From: Tahibacter aquaticus
Lineage (GTDB): Bacteria > Pseudomonadota > Gammaproteobacteria > Xanthomonadales > Rhodanobacteraceae
Direction: 5' to 3'
Assembly (NCBI RefSeq): GCF_004363655.1
Contig: NZ_SNZH01000012.1
Span: 186,001-250,000, forward strand
DNA: 64,000 bases
The notes below the pieces were generated by a model, which had not been told where the DNA came from, did not search any database, and saw only the letters and a list, made by a program, of their open reading frames with translations. The first letter of the stretch is position 1. Every line of letters starts with the position of its first letter. Below, piece after piece: positions 10,036 to 22,420 of the stretch. The translations under genes were made by a program, and so were the position numbers.

Positions 10036-10539
10036 TCAGCCGGCCGGACGGCTCAGCGCAGCGATGCGGCGCAGGATCGCCTGCACCATGTCGCGCTGCA
10101 GCTGCTTGCGCAGCTCGTCTTCCTGCGCCGCCACGCCCAGCGCCTGGGTTTCGTCGAAGGTGTATTCGCGATTCAGGTCGATCGCCTGGCGCGGCAGTAC
10201 GGTCGTGCCGCTGGCGTCCACGGCTTCGATCTCGACGTGGTAGCGCATGCTGTATTCGCGCACGCGGGCGGTCGAACCGACCGACAGCGGCTGCGGCGCC
10301 AGCGTGCTGACCGGAATGCGCAGGCTGGCAATGCCGGGGCCGGCGTTCTCTTCCACCGTGGCGCCGGAACGCTCCAGCGCCGCCGGCAGGTCGCGGTAGA
10401 GCAGGCTGCCCTGGTCGGCAATTTCCAGGTGTATACGTTGCAGGCCCGGCGGCAATTGCGCCTGCTCGCGCAGGTGAAAGCCGCAGGCGCCGAGCAGCAA
10501 CGCCGAACCCACAACAATGACGCGAAACAGAATGCGCAT
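10036..10539 (-). CDS. lptE: LPS-assembly lipoprotein LptE
   Basis: LptE is the outer-membrane lipoprotein that plugs the LptD barrel and helps insert lipopolysaccharide. This 167-aa copy has a signal peptide ending in a lipobox, LLLGAC, with the lipidated Cys at residue 19 followed by GFHLR, the conserved LptE opening. The YRDLPAALERSG block and the C-terminal helix with RRIAALSR also fit. It starts 1 base after the leuS stop and is followed closely by holA. Confidence 0.95.
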   Translation of the reverse strand: MRILFRVIVVGSALLLGACGFHLREQAQLPPGLQRIHLEIADQGSLLYRDLPAALERSGATVEENAGPGIASLRIPVSTLAPQPLSVGSTARVREYSMRYHVEIEAVDASGTTVLPRQAIDLNREYTFDETQALGVAAQEDELRKQLQRDMVQAILRRIAALSRPAG

Positions 10540-10540
10540 A

Positions 10541-13333
<2,793 letters not shown>

Positions 13334-13470
13334 CTACCGCAGCGCAGCAACTCCCGCCAAGCCTGCCCCCTGCCGAACGACACGGGCCAGGCCCGGCGCG
13401 GCGGCTATGATCGGGACTTTCGCGTCCTGCCTCTGTTGTCCAGCCCTTCTCGTACCGCCTGGGGAAACCG

Positions 13471-14772
13471 ATGAAAGCTGCCTTACCGTACTGCGCCCTG
13501 GGCCTGGCCCTGCTGGCCGCCCTGCCCGCCGTTGCCGCCGACGGCGTCACCGCCCTGCACTGCCCGGCCCTGGTCGACACCGCCGCCGGCAAGCTGCTCG
13601 GTGCCAGTACCGTACTGATCGAGGGCAACCGCGTGCGCGAGGTCAGGCCCGGCCTGGTCACTCCCGACGGCGCCAAGGCGATAGACCTGCCCGCCGGCAG
13701 CACCTGCCTGCCCGGCCTGATGGACATGCATACCCACCTGACCTCGGAAACCAGCCGCGACTCCTATTCCGAAGGCTTCCGCCTCAACGACGCCGACATC
13801 GCCTTCAAGGGCGCCGTATTCGCCGAACGCACCCTGCTGGCCGGCTTCACCACCGTGCGCGACCTGGGCGAGAGCGGCAACGGCGTGTCGGTATCGCTGC
13901 GCAACGCGGTCAACCAGGGCATGCTCAAAGGCCCGCGCATCTTCACCGCCGGCAAGTCCATCGCCAGCACCGGCGGCCATGCCGACCCCACCAACGGCGC
14001 CAAGCGCGGCCTGCTGCCCGATCCCGGCCCCGAAGAAGGCGTGATCAACAGCGTCGACGACGCACGCAAGGCCGTGCGCCAGCACTACAAGGACAGCGCC
14101 GACCTGATCAAGATCACCGCCACCGGCGGCGTGCTGTCCTACGCCAAGAGCAGCGACAACCCGCAGTTCACCGTGGAAGAGATCAAGGCCATCGTCGACA
14201 CGGCCAAGGACTACGGCTTTACCGTCGCCGCCCATGCACACGGCAAGGAAGGCATGCGCAGGGCCATCCTCGGCGGCGTCAGCTCGATCGAGCACGGCAC
14301 GCAGATGGACGCCGAGCTGTTCCCGCTGATGAAACAGCACGGCACCTGGTACGTACCGACCATCATCGCCGGTGCCTTCGTCAGCGAGAAAGCCGCCCAG
14401 CCGGGCTATTACCCGGAAATCGTGCGGCCGAAAGCCCTGGCCATCGGCCCCAAGATCAAGGGCACCGCCGGCGCTGCCTACAAGGCCGGCGTCAAGATCG
14501 CCTTCGGCACCGATGCCGGCGTATTCCCGCACGGGCAGAACGCGCGCGAATTCGAACTCATGGTCGAAGCCGGTATGCCGGCCATGTTCACCCTGCAGGC
14601 GGCAACCACACATGCCGCCGAACTGCTGGGCCAGAGCAACGACCTGGGCAGCATCGCCGCGGGCAAGTTCGCCGACGTGGTCGCCGTACCTGGCAATCCG
14701 CTGGAGGACATCGGCGTCATGAAGAAGGTGAATTTCGTGATGAAGGACGGCGTGGTCTATCGCGGGCCGTGA
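13471..14772 (+). CDS. Secreted metal-dependent amidohydrolase
   Basis: A 433-aa amidohydrolase-superfamily protein close to the imidazolonepropionase/Xaa-Pro dipeptidase-like group. A signal peptide covers about residues 1-23 (LLAALPAVAADG), so it probably acts in the periplasm. Metal-site motifs are all present: HTH in MDMHTHLTSE (about 87-89), the carboxylated-lysine region DLIKITATGGV (about 213), HAHGKEG (about 255), SIEHGT (about 275) and FGTDAGVF (about 345). Relatives include carnosine- and prolyl-dipeptide hydrolases, but the substrate cannot be read from sequence. It is divergent from leuS, with about 200 bases between starts. Confidence 0.88.
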   Translation: MKAALPYCALGLALLAALPAVAADGVTALHCPALVDTAAGKLLGASTVLIEGNRVREVRPGLVTPDGAKAIDLPAGSTCLPGLMDMHTHLTSETSRDSYSEGFRLNDADIAFKGAVFAERTLLAGFTTVRDLGESGNGVSVSLRNAVNQGMLKGPRIFTAGKSIASTGGHADPTNGAKRGLLPDPGPEEGVINSVDDARKAVRQHYKDSADLIKITATGGVLSYAKSSDNPQFTVEEIKAIVDTAKDYGFTVAAHAHGKEGMRRAILGGVSSIEHGTQMDAELFPLMKQHGTWYVPTIIAGAFVSEKAAQPGYYPEIVRPKALAIGPKIKGTAGAAYKAGVKIAFGTDAGVFPHGQNAREFELMVEAGMPAMFTLQAATTHAAELLGQSNDLGSIAAGKFADVVAVPGNPLEDIGVMKKVNFVMKDGVVYRGP

Positions 14773-14832
14773 GGGGCCTGACAGCAAGCAAGCGCAGTGC
14801 TGTCGCATTACTGGCGGGAAGTCTTTAGCCCT

Positions 14833-14890
14833 CTCCTCCAGGCGCTGCCTGGGGGGTTGAGGAGACGGCGTACAGAGCCATTGGCTCTGT
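14833..14890 (+). other. Two adjacent hairpins downstream of the amidohydrolase gene
   Basis: The first hairpin has CTCCTC (14833-14838) plus CAGGC paired with GCCTG and GAGGAG (14859-14864). The second is a near-perfect palindrome, ACAGAGCCA/TGGCTCTGT at 14872-14890. Neither has a T-run, so a classic intrinsic terminator is uncertain, but together they could act as a 3' barrier or a weak terminator before cnoX. Confidence 0.4.
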
Positions 14891-14964
14891 CCCCGACCGT
14901 TTGCGGCCCTTGATCCGCTACCCTCCCGCATCCACATCGCGACGATCTTTCAAGGAGCCCCCCC

Positions 14965-15819
14965 ATGGCCGAGTCCGCCCACTTCTTCGACGCAACCCAG
15001 GAAAACTTCGAGAACGAGGTCATCAAGGCTTCGCTGCAGACACCGGTGCTGGTCGATTTCTGGGCCGAATGGTGCGCCCCGTGCCTCCAGCTCAAGCCGG
15101 TGCTGGAAAAGCTCGCCGACGAGTATGCCGGCGCATTCCGCCTGGCCAAGGTCGATACCGAGGCAGAAATGCAGCTGGCCTCGATCTTCGGCATCCGCTC
15201 GCTGCCGACCGTGGTCTTGCTCAAGGACGGCCAGATGATCGACGGCTTCATGGGCGCCTTGCCCGAAGCCGGCGTGCGCGAATTCCTGGCCAAGCACGCA
15301 ATCCATCCCGGCGCGCCGGAACCCGCCGAAACGATCGATCTGGCCGAAACCCCAGCCGAGACCGTGAACCGCCTGCAGCAGGAAATTGCCGCGCAACCGG
15401 ACAAGACCGAACTCAAGCTCGACCTGGCACTGGCCCTGATGCAAAGCGGCAACGCCGCTGCCGCCGAGGCAGAACTCGACGCGTTGCCGGCCAAGTTCGC
15501 CACCGACGCCAAAGCGGTACGCCTGCGCGGCCAGCTGGATTTCGCCCGCGCCCTGGAAGGCGCGCCGTCCAAGGCCGAACTGCTGCAGCGTGTCGAGCAC
15601 GATGCCGCCGACCATGCCGCGCGCGACCTGCTCGGCATACGCCTGCTGCTCGACGGCGAGGCCGCGGCTGGTCTGGATCAGTTCCTGCACGTGCTGAAAA
15701 CCCAGCGTGACTGGCAGGACGGCCAGGCCAAGAAGCGCCTGATCGCGGCCTTCCATGTACTGGACGATGCCGACCTGGTCGGCACCTACCGGCGCAAGAT
15801 GGCTGCCGTGCTGTTCTGA
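14965..15819 (+). CDS. cnoX: CnoX/YbbN-type thioredoxin-TPR chaperone
   Basis: A thioredoxin domain (about 1-110) followed by a TPR-like helical half, the architecture of CnoX (YbbN, 284 aa in E. coli; 284 aa here), which protects proteins under bleach/oxidative stress and hands them to GroEL or DnaK. Unlike E. coli, which has SQHC, this copy keeps a full thioredoxin active site WCAPC (Cys37 and Cys40), so it may also be a redox catalyst. The RBS AAGGAGCCC lies just before the ATG at 14965. Confidence 0.9.
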   Translation: MAESAHFFDATQENFENEVIKASLQTPVLVDFWAEWCAPCLQLKPVLEKLADEYAGAFRLAKVDTEAEMQLASIFGIRSLPTVVLLKDGQMIDGFMGALPEAGVREFLAKHAIHPGAPEPAETIDLAETPAETVNRLQQEIAAQPDKTELKLDLALALMQSGNAAAAEAELDALPAKFATDAKAVRLRGQLDFARALEGAPSKAELLQRVEHDAADHAARDLLGIRLLLDGEAAAGLDQFLHVLKTQRDWQDGQAKKRLIAAFHVLDDADLVGTYRRKMAAVLF

Positions 15820-15870
15820 AATCCGCGCAGCCCGCACAGCCGCTCACCCCCCCCCGTCAGGCAGGCCGAC

Positions 15871-16326
15871 GTGAAGATCACCCCCAGCGGCCTGCGCCGC
15901 ACCATGAACCTGTGGCTGCCGTTCCTGTTCAGCGGCATCCGCGTGCAATCGATCAGCCCGGACTGGCGGCGCGCGCGGGTGCGCCTGAAGCTGGGCTGGT
16001 TCAACCGCAACTACGTCGGCACGCACTTCGGCGGCAACCTGTTTTCCATGACCGATCCGTTCTGGATGATCCTGCTGCTGGAATGCCTGGGCCGCGACTA
16101 CAAGGTCTGGGACCAGGCCGGCAGCATCGAATTCGTCAAGCCCGGACGCGAAGACGTCTATGCGGAATTCGTGGTCGAGGAAAGCGTGCTGGACGAATTG
16201 CGCGCCGCCACCGCCAGCGGCGAAAAATGCCTGCGCTGGTTCGACACGGAAATCAAGACCGCATCGGGCGAACTGATCGCCCGCGTGCGCAAGCAGGTCT
16301 ACGTGCGGCGCAAGCGCGACCGCTGA
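15871..16326 (+). CDS. DUF4442 hotdog-fold protein
   Basis: A 151-aa DUF4442 family protein, a hotdog-fold group related to acyl-CoA thioesterases. The conserved GWFNRNYVGTHFGGNLFSMTDPFWM block is split here as NYVGTHFGGNLFSMTDPF (about 48-65), with a hydrophobic DPFWMILLLECLG segment after it. No substrate is known for the family. It starts 51 bases after cnoX and is closed by the terminator at 16341-16380, so the two may form one transcript. Confidence 0.85.
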   Translation: MKITPSGLRRTMNLWLPFLFSGIRVQSISPDWRRARVRLKLGWFNRNYVGTHFGGNLFSMTDPFWMILLLECLGRDYKVWDQAGSIEFVKPGREDVYAEFVVEESVLDELRAATASGEKCLRWFDTEIKTASGELIARVRKQVYVRRKRDR

Positions 16327-16340
16327 TCCGCGAGGCTTTT

Positions 16341-16380
16341 CAATGTGGCCGGCACCCGAGGCCGGCCACATTGTTTCTTT
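16341..16380 (+). terminator. Intrinsic terminator
   Basis: A perfect 13-bp stem, CAATGTGGCCGGC (16341-16353) and GCCGGCCACATTG (16361-16373), with a 7-base loop, followed by TTTCTTT. It ends the plus-strand cnoX-DUF4442 unit and separates it from the convergent efflux operon. On the opposite strand there is no T-run after the stem. Confidence 0.88.
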
Positions 16381-16455
16381 CTGGACTTTTCTTCTGATCC
16401 ACTTCTTGGCGGCAGTGCCCGGGACGACGGCAGCTCGACGCAGCGCAACTGCCGG

Positions 16456-17916
16456 TCAGCGCACCGCCACCGGCTCGCGCTGCGGCAACTGCCCCGACCA
16501 GCCGCCGGCCAGCGCCTTGTACACCGCGATCGCGCCGACAATGCTGCGCGTGCGTGCATCGGCGAACGCATCCTGAGCCTGCAGCTGGGTGCGTTCCGCA
16601 TCGAGTACATCGAGCAGGTCGGCCGCGCCTGCATCGAAGCGCACCCGGGCCAGACGCGCGGCTTCGGTGCTGTCGGCAGCGGCGCGGTCCAGATGCGCGT
16701 CTTCGCTGCGCGCATGACCGTAGCGCACCAGCGCGTTCTCGGTTTCCTCCAGCGCCAGCAGCACGGTCTGGCGGTAGCGCGCCAGTTCGCCTTCGGCCGC
16801 GGCATCGGCCGCGGCGATGCGGGCGTTCACCCGGCCCAGGTCGAGGAAGGACCAGTCCACGCCCAGCGCGACGACACGGGTTTCGCTGTCGCGCTGGAAC
16901 AGGTTGCCGCCGGTAATGGCCTGGGTACCGAGCAGGCCGGCCAGGGTGAAGCGCGGAAACAGATCGGCCGCGGCCACGCCGATGCGCGCCGTCGCCGCGT
17001 GCAGGCGCTGCTCGGCGGCGGCGACATCGGGACGCCGCCGCAGCAAGTCGCCCGGCGTGCCGGGGTCCAGCGGCGCCGGCAGGGCCGGCAGCGCACGCAC
17101 CGGTTCCAGTGCCGCGATCAGGGCATCCGGCGTGCGTCCGCTCAATACCGCCAGCCGGTGCATCGCCACCGCCACTTCGGCCTGCAATGCCGGCACGCGC
17201 GACTGGGTCACTTCCAGTTGCGCGCGCACTCGCGCGCTGTCGAATTCGGTGCCGCGGCCGGCGTGCAGGCGCGCATCGACCAGACGCAAGGTCTCGCGCT
17301 GGTTGTCGGCGTTTTCCTGCGCCACGCGCAAGCGCTGCTGCAGGCCGCGCAATTCCACATAGGTACGGGCTACCTCGCCGACCACGCTGACCTGCACGGC
17401 CTGCAGATCGGCGGCACTGGCCGCGGCATCGGCACGGCTGGATTCGTTGCCGCGGCGGACACGGCCGAACAGGTCCAGCTCCCAGCTCGCGTTGATACCG
17501 GCGCTATAGCTCTCGGCATCGCGCTGGGACCGCGTCAGGCCCGGCGCCTGGTCCGCACTCGCCCGGCTGTCGCGCGCGTCGGCCGAGGCCGTCACCGTGG
17601 GGAAGCGATCGAACCTGCTCGCGCGCAGCAAGGCATTGGCCTGGTCGTAGCGCGCCAGTGCGATCTTCAGATCGTGGTTGTTGGCCAGCGCCTCGTCGAC
17701 CAGAGTGCTCAGCTGCGCATCGCCGAAGCTGCGCCAGAACTCGGCCAGTTCGGCAGAACTTGCCGCGACGCTCGCCGTGGTCTCGGCGCGGGCGAATGCC
17801 GCTGCGGCCGGCGTATCGGGCCGCACGAAATCCGGGCCGACCGCACAGGCGCTCAGGGCCAGCGCGAGCAGGCTCAGCACGGGCCAGCGGCTTTGTCGCA
17901 AAATAAACTTATGCAT
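16456..17916 (-). CDS. TolC/OprM-type outer-membrane efflux lipoprotein (NodT family)
   Basis: The outer-membrane channel of a tripartite RND pump (486 aa). A lipoprotein signal ends in LALSAC with Cys24, followed by AVGPDFVRPD, the hallmark start of OprM/NodT proteins. Two OEP repeats follow, with RRRPDVAAAEQRLHAATARIG in the conserved mid-protein region. Its start overlaps the end of the RND permease gene by 8 bases, so translation is coupled. It is the last gene of a four-gene operon. Confidence 0.94.
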   Translation of the reverse strand: MHKFILRQSRWPVLSLLALALSACAVGPDFVRPDTPAAAAFARAETTASVAASSAELAEFWRSFGDAQLSTLVDEALANNHDLKIALARYDQANALLRASRFDRFPTVTASADARDSRASADQAPGLTRSQRDAESYSAGINASWELDLFGRVRRGNESSRADAAASAADLQAVQVSVVGEVARTYVELRGLQQRLRVAQENADNQRETLRLVDARLHAGRGTEFDSARVRAQLEVTQSRVPALQAEVAVAMHRLAVLSGRTPDALIAALEPVRALPALPAPLDPGTPGDLLRRRPDVAAAEQRLHAATARIGVAAADLFPRFTLAGLLGTQAITGGNLFQRDSETRVVALGVDWSFLDLGRVNARIAAADAAAEGELARYRQTVLLALEETENALVRYGHARSEDAHLDRAAADSTEAARLARVRFDAGAADLLDVLDAERTQLQAQDAFADARTRSIVGAIAVYKALAGGWSGQLPQREPVAVR

Positions 17917-20900
17917 GGACGACCTCCAGATGGTCGTTGCGATGATTGACCAGCGGACGCCGCGCCAGCTTGCGCAGCGCGACGTAGAACACCGGCGTCA
18001 GGAACAGGCCGAACAGGGTCACGCCGAGCATGCCGGCAAACACGGTGATGCCCGTGGCCGAGCGCACTTCGGCGCCGGCGCCGTGGGAGAACACCAGCGG
18101 CACCGTGCCGGCGATAAAGGCCAGCGAGGTCATCACGATCGGGCGCAGGCGCAGGCGGCAGGCTTCCAGTGCCGATTCGACGATGCCCTTGCCCTGCATT
18201 TCCAGCTCGCGGGCGAATTCGACGATCAGGATCGCGTTCTTGCAGGCCAGGCCCATCAGCACCACCAGGCCGACCTGGACGAAGACGTTGTTATCGCCGG
18301 TCATCCACACGCCGAGCAACGCCGACAGCATGCACATCGGCACGATCAGGATCACCGCCAGCGGCAGGGTCCAGCTTTCGTACAGCGCCGCCAGCACCAG
18401 GAAGGCCAGCAGCACGGCGAGCGGGAAGATCAGTAGCGCGGCCTTGCCCTGGGTGGCCTGCTGATAGCTCAGCTCGGACCATTCCAGCTTCATGCCGTTG
18501 GGCAGCATCTTGGCGGCGAGTTCTTCGATCTTCTCCATCGCCTCGCCCGAGGACAGCACGGTCGCATCAGCCTCGCCGAGCAGGTCGGCCGCCGGAAAGC
18601 CGTTGTAGCGCACCACCGGATCGGGGCCGTAGGTCTGGCTGATCTTCACCATCGAACCTATCGGCACCATCTCGCCGTTGACGTTGCGCGTGCGCAGGTT
18701 GGCGATGTCCTCGACGCTGTCGCGGAACTGGCCGTCGGCCTGGGCGATCACCTGCCAGGTGCGGCCAAACAGGTTGAAGTCGTTGACATAGGTCGAGCCC
18801 AGGTAGGTCTGCAAGGTATCGAACAGTTCGGTCAGCGGCACGCCCTGGGCCTTGGCCTTGACCCGGTCCACTTCCGCATCGAGCTGCGGCACGTTGGACT
18901 GGTAGCTGCTGTTGGGAAAGCCCATGCCCGGCGTCTGCGCGATGGCGCCCTGCATGGCGCTGACGGCGCTCTGCAGCGCGCCGTAGCCCAGGCTGCCGCG
19001 GTCTTCGATGAATGCCGAATAGCCAGAACCGTTGCCCAGGCCGATGATCGGCGGGGGCAGCAGCGAGAAGGCAAAGCCTTCCTGGATGCCGGCGATCTTC
19101 TGTGAAATTTCGGCGTTGATTTCAGCGGCGCTGCGTTTGCGCTGGTTGAACGGTTTCAGGTTGAGGAAGACCACGCCGATATTCGGCGTATTGCTGAACA
19201 GCAGCGGGTTCAGGCCCGGAAAAGCCACTTCGTTCTGCACGCCTTCGACATTGAGAGCGATCTCGGCGATCTTCTTCAGCGCCGCGTCGGTGCGCTCGAT
19301 CGACGAGCCTTCCGGCGTCTTCACGCCAGCAATCAGGTACAGCTTGTCCTGTACCGGAATGAAGCCGCGCGGCACTACGTTGAACATGACGGCCGTACCG
19401 ATCAGCAGCCCGGCGTAGACCGCGAACACCGCACCGCGCCGGCTCAGCACCTTGGACACGCCGCGCTGATAGCGCTCGGCATTGGTCCCGAAGAAACGGT
19501 TGAACGGACGGAAGATCCAGCCGAACAGGCGGTCGATCAGCCGCGTCGGCGCGTCCTTGGCCGCGCCATGCGGCTTGAGCAGGCGCGCAGCAACCGCCGG
19601 CGACAGGGTCAGCGAGTTGATTGCGGAAATCACCGTGGAAATGGCGATGGTCACGGCGAACTGCTTGTAGAACTGGCCGGTCACGCCGCTCAGGAAAGCC
19701 ATCGGCACGAATACGGCGCACAGCACCAGCGCAATCGCGATGATGGGGCCGGACACTTCTTTCATGGCCAGGTGCGCCGCTTCCAACGGTGTCGCGCCTT
19801 CCTCGATATGCCGCTCGACGTTTTCCACCACGACGATGGCGTCGTCGACCACGATGCCGATGGCCAGCACCAGGCCGAACAGGGTCAAGGTGTTGATGGA
19901 GAAGCCCAGCAGATACAGCGCCGCAAACGTGCCGATCACCGATACCGGCACGGCCAGCAGCGGAATGATCGAAGCACGCCAAGTCTGCAGGAACAGGATC
20001 ACCACAAGCACCACCAGCGCAACCGCTTCGAGCAGGGTGGTCACCACGGCGCTGATCGACTCGCGCACGAACACAGTGGTGTCGTAGACAGAGCGATACT
20101 CGACGCCGGGCGGGAAGCTCTTCGCTGCCTCGTCCATGCGCCGTATCACTTCGTCTCGGATTTCCAGCGCATTCGCCCCAGGTGCCTGGAACACGCCGAT
20201 GGCCGCGGCATTCATGCCGTCGAGGCGCGCACGCATGGTGTAGTCGCCTGCCGCCAGCTCCAGCCGCGCCACATCGGAAAGGCGCACGATTTCGCCGCCC
20301 TCGCCGGCCTTGATCACCACATTGCCGAATTCTTCAATCGTGGACAGGCGGCCCTTGGCATTGATCAGGGTGAGAAACTCGCTGCCGCCCGGAATCGGTT
20401 CAGCGCCGAGCTGGCCGGCGGATACCTGCACATTCTGTTCGCGCACGGCACGCACCACGTCGCCGGCAGTGAGTCCACGTGCAGCGACCTTGTCCGGGTC
20501 AAGCCACAGACGCATGGCGTAGTCGCCGCCACCGAACGGCTGCGCTTCGCCGACGCCGGGAATGCTCGCCAGCTGGTCGCGGATCTGCATGCGCATGTAG
20601 TTGCGCAGGTACAGCGTGTCGTACTTGCCGCTGGGCGAGACCAGGTGCACCACCATGAGGAATACCGGCGACTGCTTCTGCGTGGTCACACCTTGCCGGC
20701 GCACGTCTTCGGGCAGGCGTGCCAGCGCCTGGTTGACGCGGTTCTGCACGCGCACCGCGGCTTCGTCGGCATCGACCTCGGGCTTGAAGGTGACCGTGGT
20801 CTGCAGCACGCCATCGGAACTGGCCACCGAGCGCATGTACATCATGCCCTCGACGCCGCGGATCGACTCCTCCAGCGGCGTGGCCACGGTTTCGGCAATG

Positions 20901-21073
20901 ACCTTGGGGTTGGCGCCCGGATAGACGGTGCGCACCATCACCGATGGAGGCACCACTTCCGGGTATTCGCCAATCGGCAACAACGGAATCGCGATCAGGC
21001 CGGCGGCGAAGATCACGATCGACAGCACGGCCGCGAAAATCGGCCGGTCGATGAAAAATCGGGAGAAATCCAT
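17909..21073 (-). CDS. RND multidrug efflux permease (HAE1, MexF-like)
   Basis: Inner-membrane proton-driven drug exporter (1054 aa) of the AcrB/MexF family, with 12 predicted membrane segments and two large periplasmic loops. It opens with MDFSRFFIDRPIFAAVLS. The proton-relay aspartates are in GIVVDDAIVVVEN near residue 410. The long loops carry RND family blocks such as QNRVNQALARLPEDV. Sequence flavour (GGDYAMRLWLDPDKVAARGL) is closest to MexF/AdeG-like pumps rather than MexB. It lies 147 bases downstream of the adaptor gene. Confidence 0.95.
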   Translation of the reverse strand: MDFSRFFIDRPIFAAVLSIVIFAAGLIAIPLLPIGEYPEVVPPSVMVRTVYPGANPKVIAETVATPLEESIRGVEGMMYMRSVASSDGVLQTTVTFKPEVDADEAAVRVQNRVNQALARLPEDVRRQGVTTQKQSPVFLMVVHLVSPSGKYDTLYLRNYMRMQIRDQLASIPGVGEAQPFGGGDYAMRLWLDPDKVAARGLTAGDVVRAVREQNVQVSAGQLGAEPIPGGSEFLTLINAKGRLSTIEEFGNVVIKAGEGGEIVRLSDVARLELAAGDYTMRARLDGMNAAAIGVFQAPGANALEIRDEVIRRMDEAAKSFPPGVEYRSVYDTTVFVRESISAVVTTLLEAVALVVLVVILFLQTWRASIIPLLAVPVSVIGTFAALYLLGFSINTLTLFGLVLAIGIVVDDAIVVVENVERHIEEGATPLEAAHLAMKEVSGPIIAIALVLCAVFVPMAFLSGVTGQFYKQFAVTIAISTVISAINSLTLSPAVAARLLKPHGAAKDAPTRLIDRLFGWIFRPFNRFFGTNAERYQRGVSKVLSRRGAVFAVYAGLLIGTAVMFNVVPRGFIPVQDKLYLIAGVKTPEGSSIERTDAALKKIAEIALNVEGVQNEVAFPGLNPLLFSNTPNIGVVFLNLKPFNQRKRSAAEINAEISQKIAGIQEGFAFSLLPPPIIGLGNGSGYSAFIEDRGSLGYGALQSAVSAMQGAIAQTPGMGFPNSSYQSNVPQLDAEVDRVKAKAQGVPLTELFDTLQTYLGSTYVNDFNLFGRTWQVIAQADGQFRDSVEDIANLRTRNVNGEMVPIGSMVKISQTYGPDPVVRYNGFPAADLLGEADATVLSSGEAMEKIEELAAKMLPNGMKLEWSELSYQQATQGKAALLIFPLAVLLAFLVLAALYESWTLPLAVILIVPMCMLSALLGVWMTGDNNVFVQVGLVVLMGLACKNAILIVEFARELEMQGKGIVESALEACRLRLRPIVMTSLAFIAGTVPLVFSHGAGAEVRSATGITVFAGMLGVTLFGLFLTPVFYVALRKLARRPLVNHRNDHLEVVHA

Positions 21074-21220
21074 GAGTGGAATCCTTGCAAACCGGAAATC
21101 GGCGCGGCCGGGCTCGGCCCGGTCGCGCAGACAGGATGGTTCTTGGTAGTGAGGCGGACCGCTGCCGGCTGCCGCCAGGGCCCGCGCACTACCGGCGCGG
21201 CCGCGGCGGAGCGGGTTCTT

Positions 21221-22420
21221 TTACTTTGCGGCGACGATCTGCGGCGCCGGCGCCGGCGCACCCATTTCGATCAGGCTGGGCGTGACCGGCATGCCCGGAA
21301 AGAACACCTTCTGCACGCCGTGCACGACGACCTTGTCCTGCGCCGCCAGGCCCGACTGCACCACGCGCAGGCCATCGATGTTGCGGCCCAGCACCACGTC
21401 CTTGCGCACGGCCTTGTTGTGCTCGTCCAGCACGTAGACGTATTTGCGGTCCTGGTCGGTCAGCACGGCCTTTTCGTCGATCAGCAGGGCCTGGAATTCG
21501 GCGCTGCCTTCCAGCTGCACGCGGGCAAACAGTCCCGGCGTGAAGCGGCGGTCGGGGTTGTGCAGCACGGCGCGGGCGCGGATGGTGCCAGTAGCCGCAT
21601 CGACCTGGTTGTCGGTGAAATCGACCGTGCCTTCGTGCGGATAGCCGGTTTCATTGGCCAGGCCGACGCGCACCGGATTGCGGCTGCCGCTGCGTTCGCC
21701 CTTGCGCGCCAGTTCCATGTAGCGCAGGTAAGCCTGTTCGTCGCTTTCGAAATAGACGAACACCGGGTCCTGCGACACGACCGTGGTCAGCAAGGTGACA
21801 TCGGCCTGGGCCAGGTTGCCGGCGGTGATCGCGGCGCGGCCGGCACGGCCGTCGATGGGCGAACGCACTTCGGTGAACTGCAGGTCGAGCTGGGACGCGG
21901 CCACGGCTGCCTCGGCGGCACGTACCCCAGCGCCACCGCGGGCGGTTGCGGCGCGGCGCGTCTCGAACTCTTCGCGCGAGATCGCCTTGGCTTCGATCAG
22001 CGACTGAGCGCGCTGGTCCTGTGCCTGGGCGAGGCGGGCTTCGGCGCGGGCCGTGTCCAGCTCGGCCTGGGCGCGGTCCAGCGCGGCGCGGTAAGGCCGC
22101 GGATCGATAACGAACAGCAGATCGCCCTTGCGCACTTCCTGGCCTTCGGCAAACGCGACGCGCTCGACATAACCGCTGACGCGGGCGCGTAGTTCGACGT
22201 TTTCCACCGCGCTGATACGGCCGGTGAAATCGTCCCACTGGCGCACGGGCTTGCTCAGCACGGTGGCGACGCTGACCTCCGGCGGCGGCGGTGCCGACGG
22301 CGCGGCCGTGCTGCTGCAGCCGGCCAGCGCGGCGCTGGCCGCCAGGGCCAGCGCCAGCAGCAGCTGCTGCAGCGGCGTGTGGCCCGTATTACTGGATTTG
22401 GAGAAATGTGCGGTTTTCAT
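21221..22420 (-). CDS. RND efflux periplasmic adaptor (membrane fusion protein)
   Basis: A 399-aa MexE/AcrA-type adaptor that links the RND permease to the outer-membrane channel. The lipoprotein signal ends in ALAGC (Cys35). The lipoyl/coiled-coil module shows RVSGYVERVAFAEGQEVRKG (about 83-102) and LDRAQAELDTARAEARLAQA in the hairpin. The beta-barrel domain includes VDFTDNQVDAATGTIRARAV. The ATG at 22420 has GAGG 9 bases upstream and overlaps the stop of the preceding SDR-like gene (ATGA), so the two are translationally coupled. Confidence 0.95.
   Translation of the reverse strand: MKTAHFSKSSNTGHTPLQQLLLALALAASAALAGCSSTAAPSAPPPPEVSVATVLSKPVRQWDDFTGRISAVENVELRARVSGYVERVAFAEGQEVRKGDLLFVIDPRPYRAALDRAQAELDTARAEARLAQAQDQRAQSLIEAKAISREEFETRRAATARGGAGVRAAEAAVAASQLDLQFTEVRSPIDGRAGRAAITAGNLAQADVTLLTTVVSQDPVFVYFESDEQAYLRYMELARKGERSGSRNPVRVGLANETGYPHEGTVDFTDNQVDAATGTIRARAVLHNPDRRFTPGLFARVQLEGSAEFQALLIDEKAVLTDQDRKYVYVLDEHNKAVRKDVVLGRNIDGLRVVQSGLAAQDKVVVHGVQKVFFPGMPVTPSLIEMGAPAPAPQIVAAK

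Noticed and set aside
19568-22192. 874-residue open frame antisense to the RND genes
   Set aside because: Antisense shadow with a His/Arg-rich composition and no domains; the pump genes explain the region.
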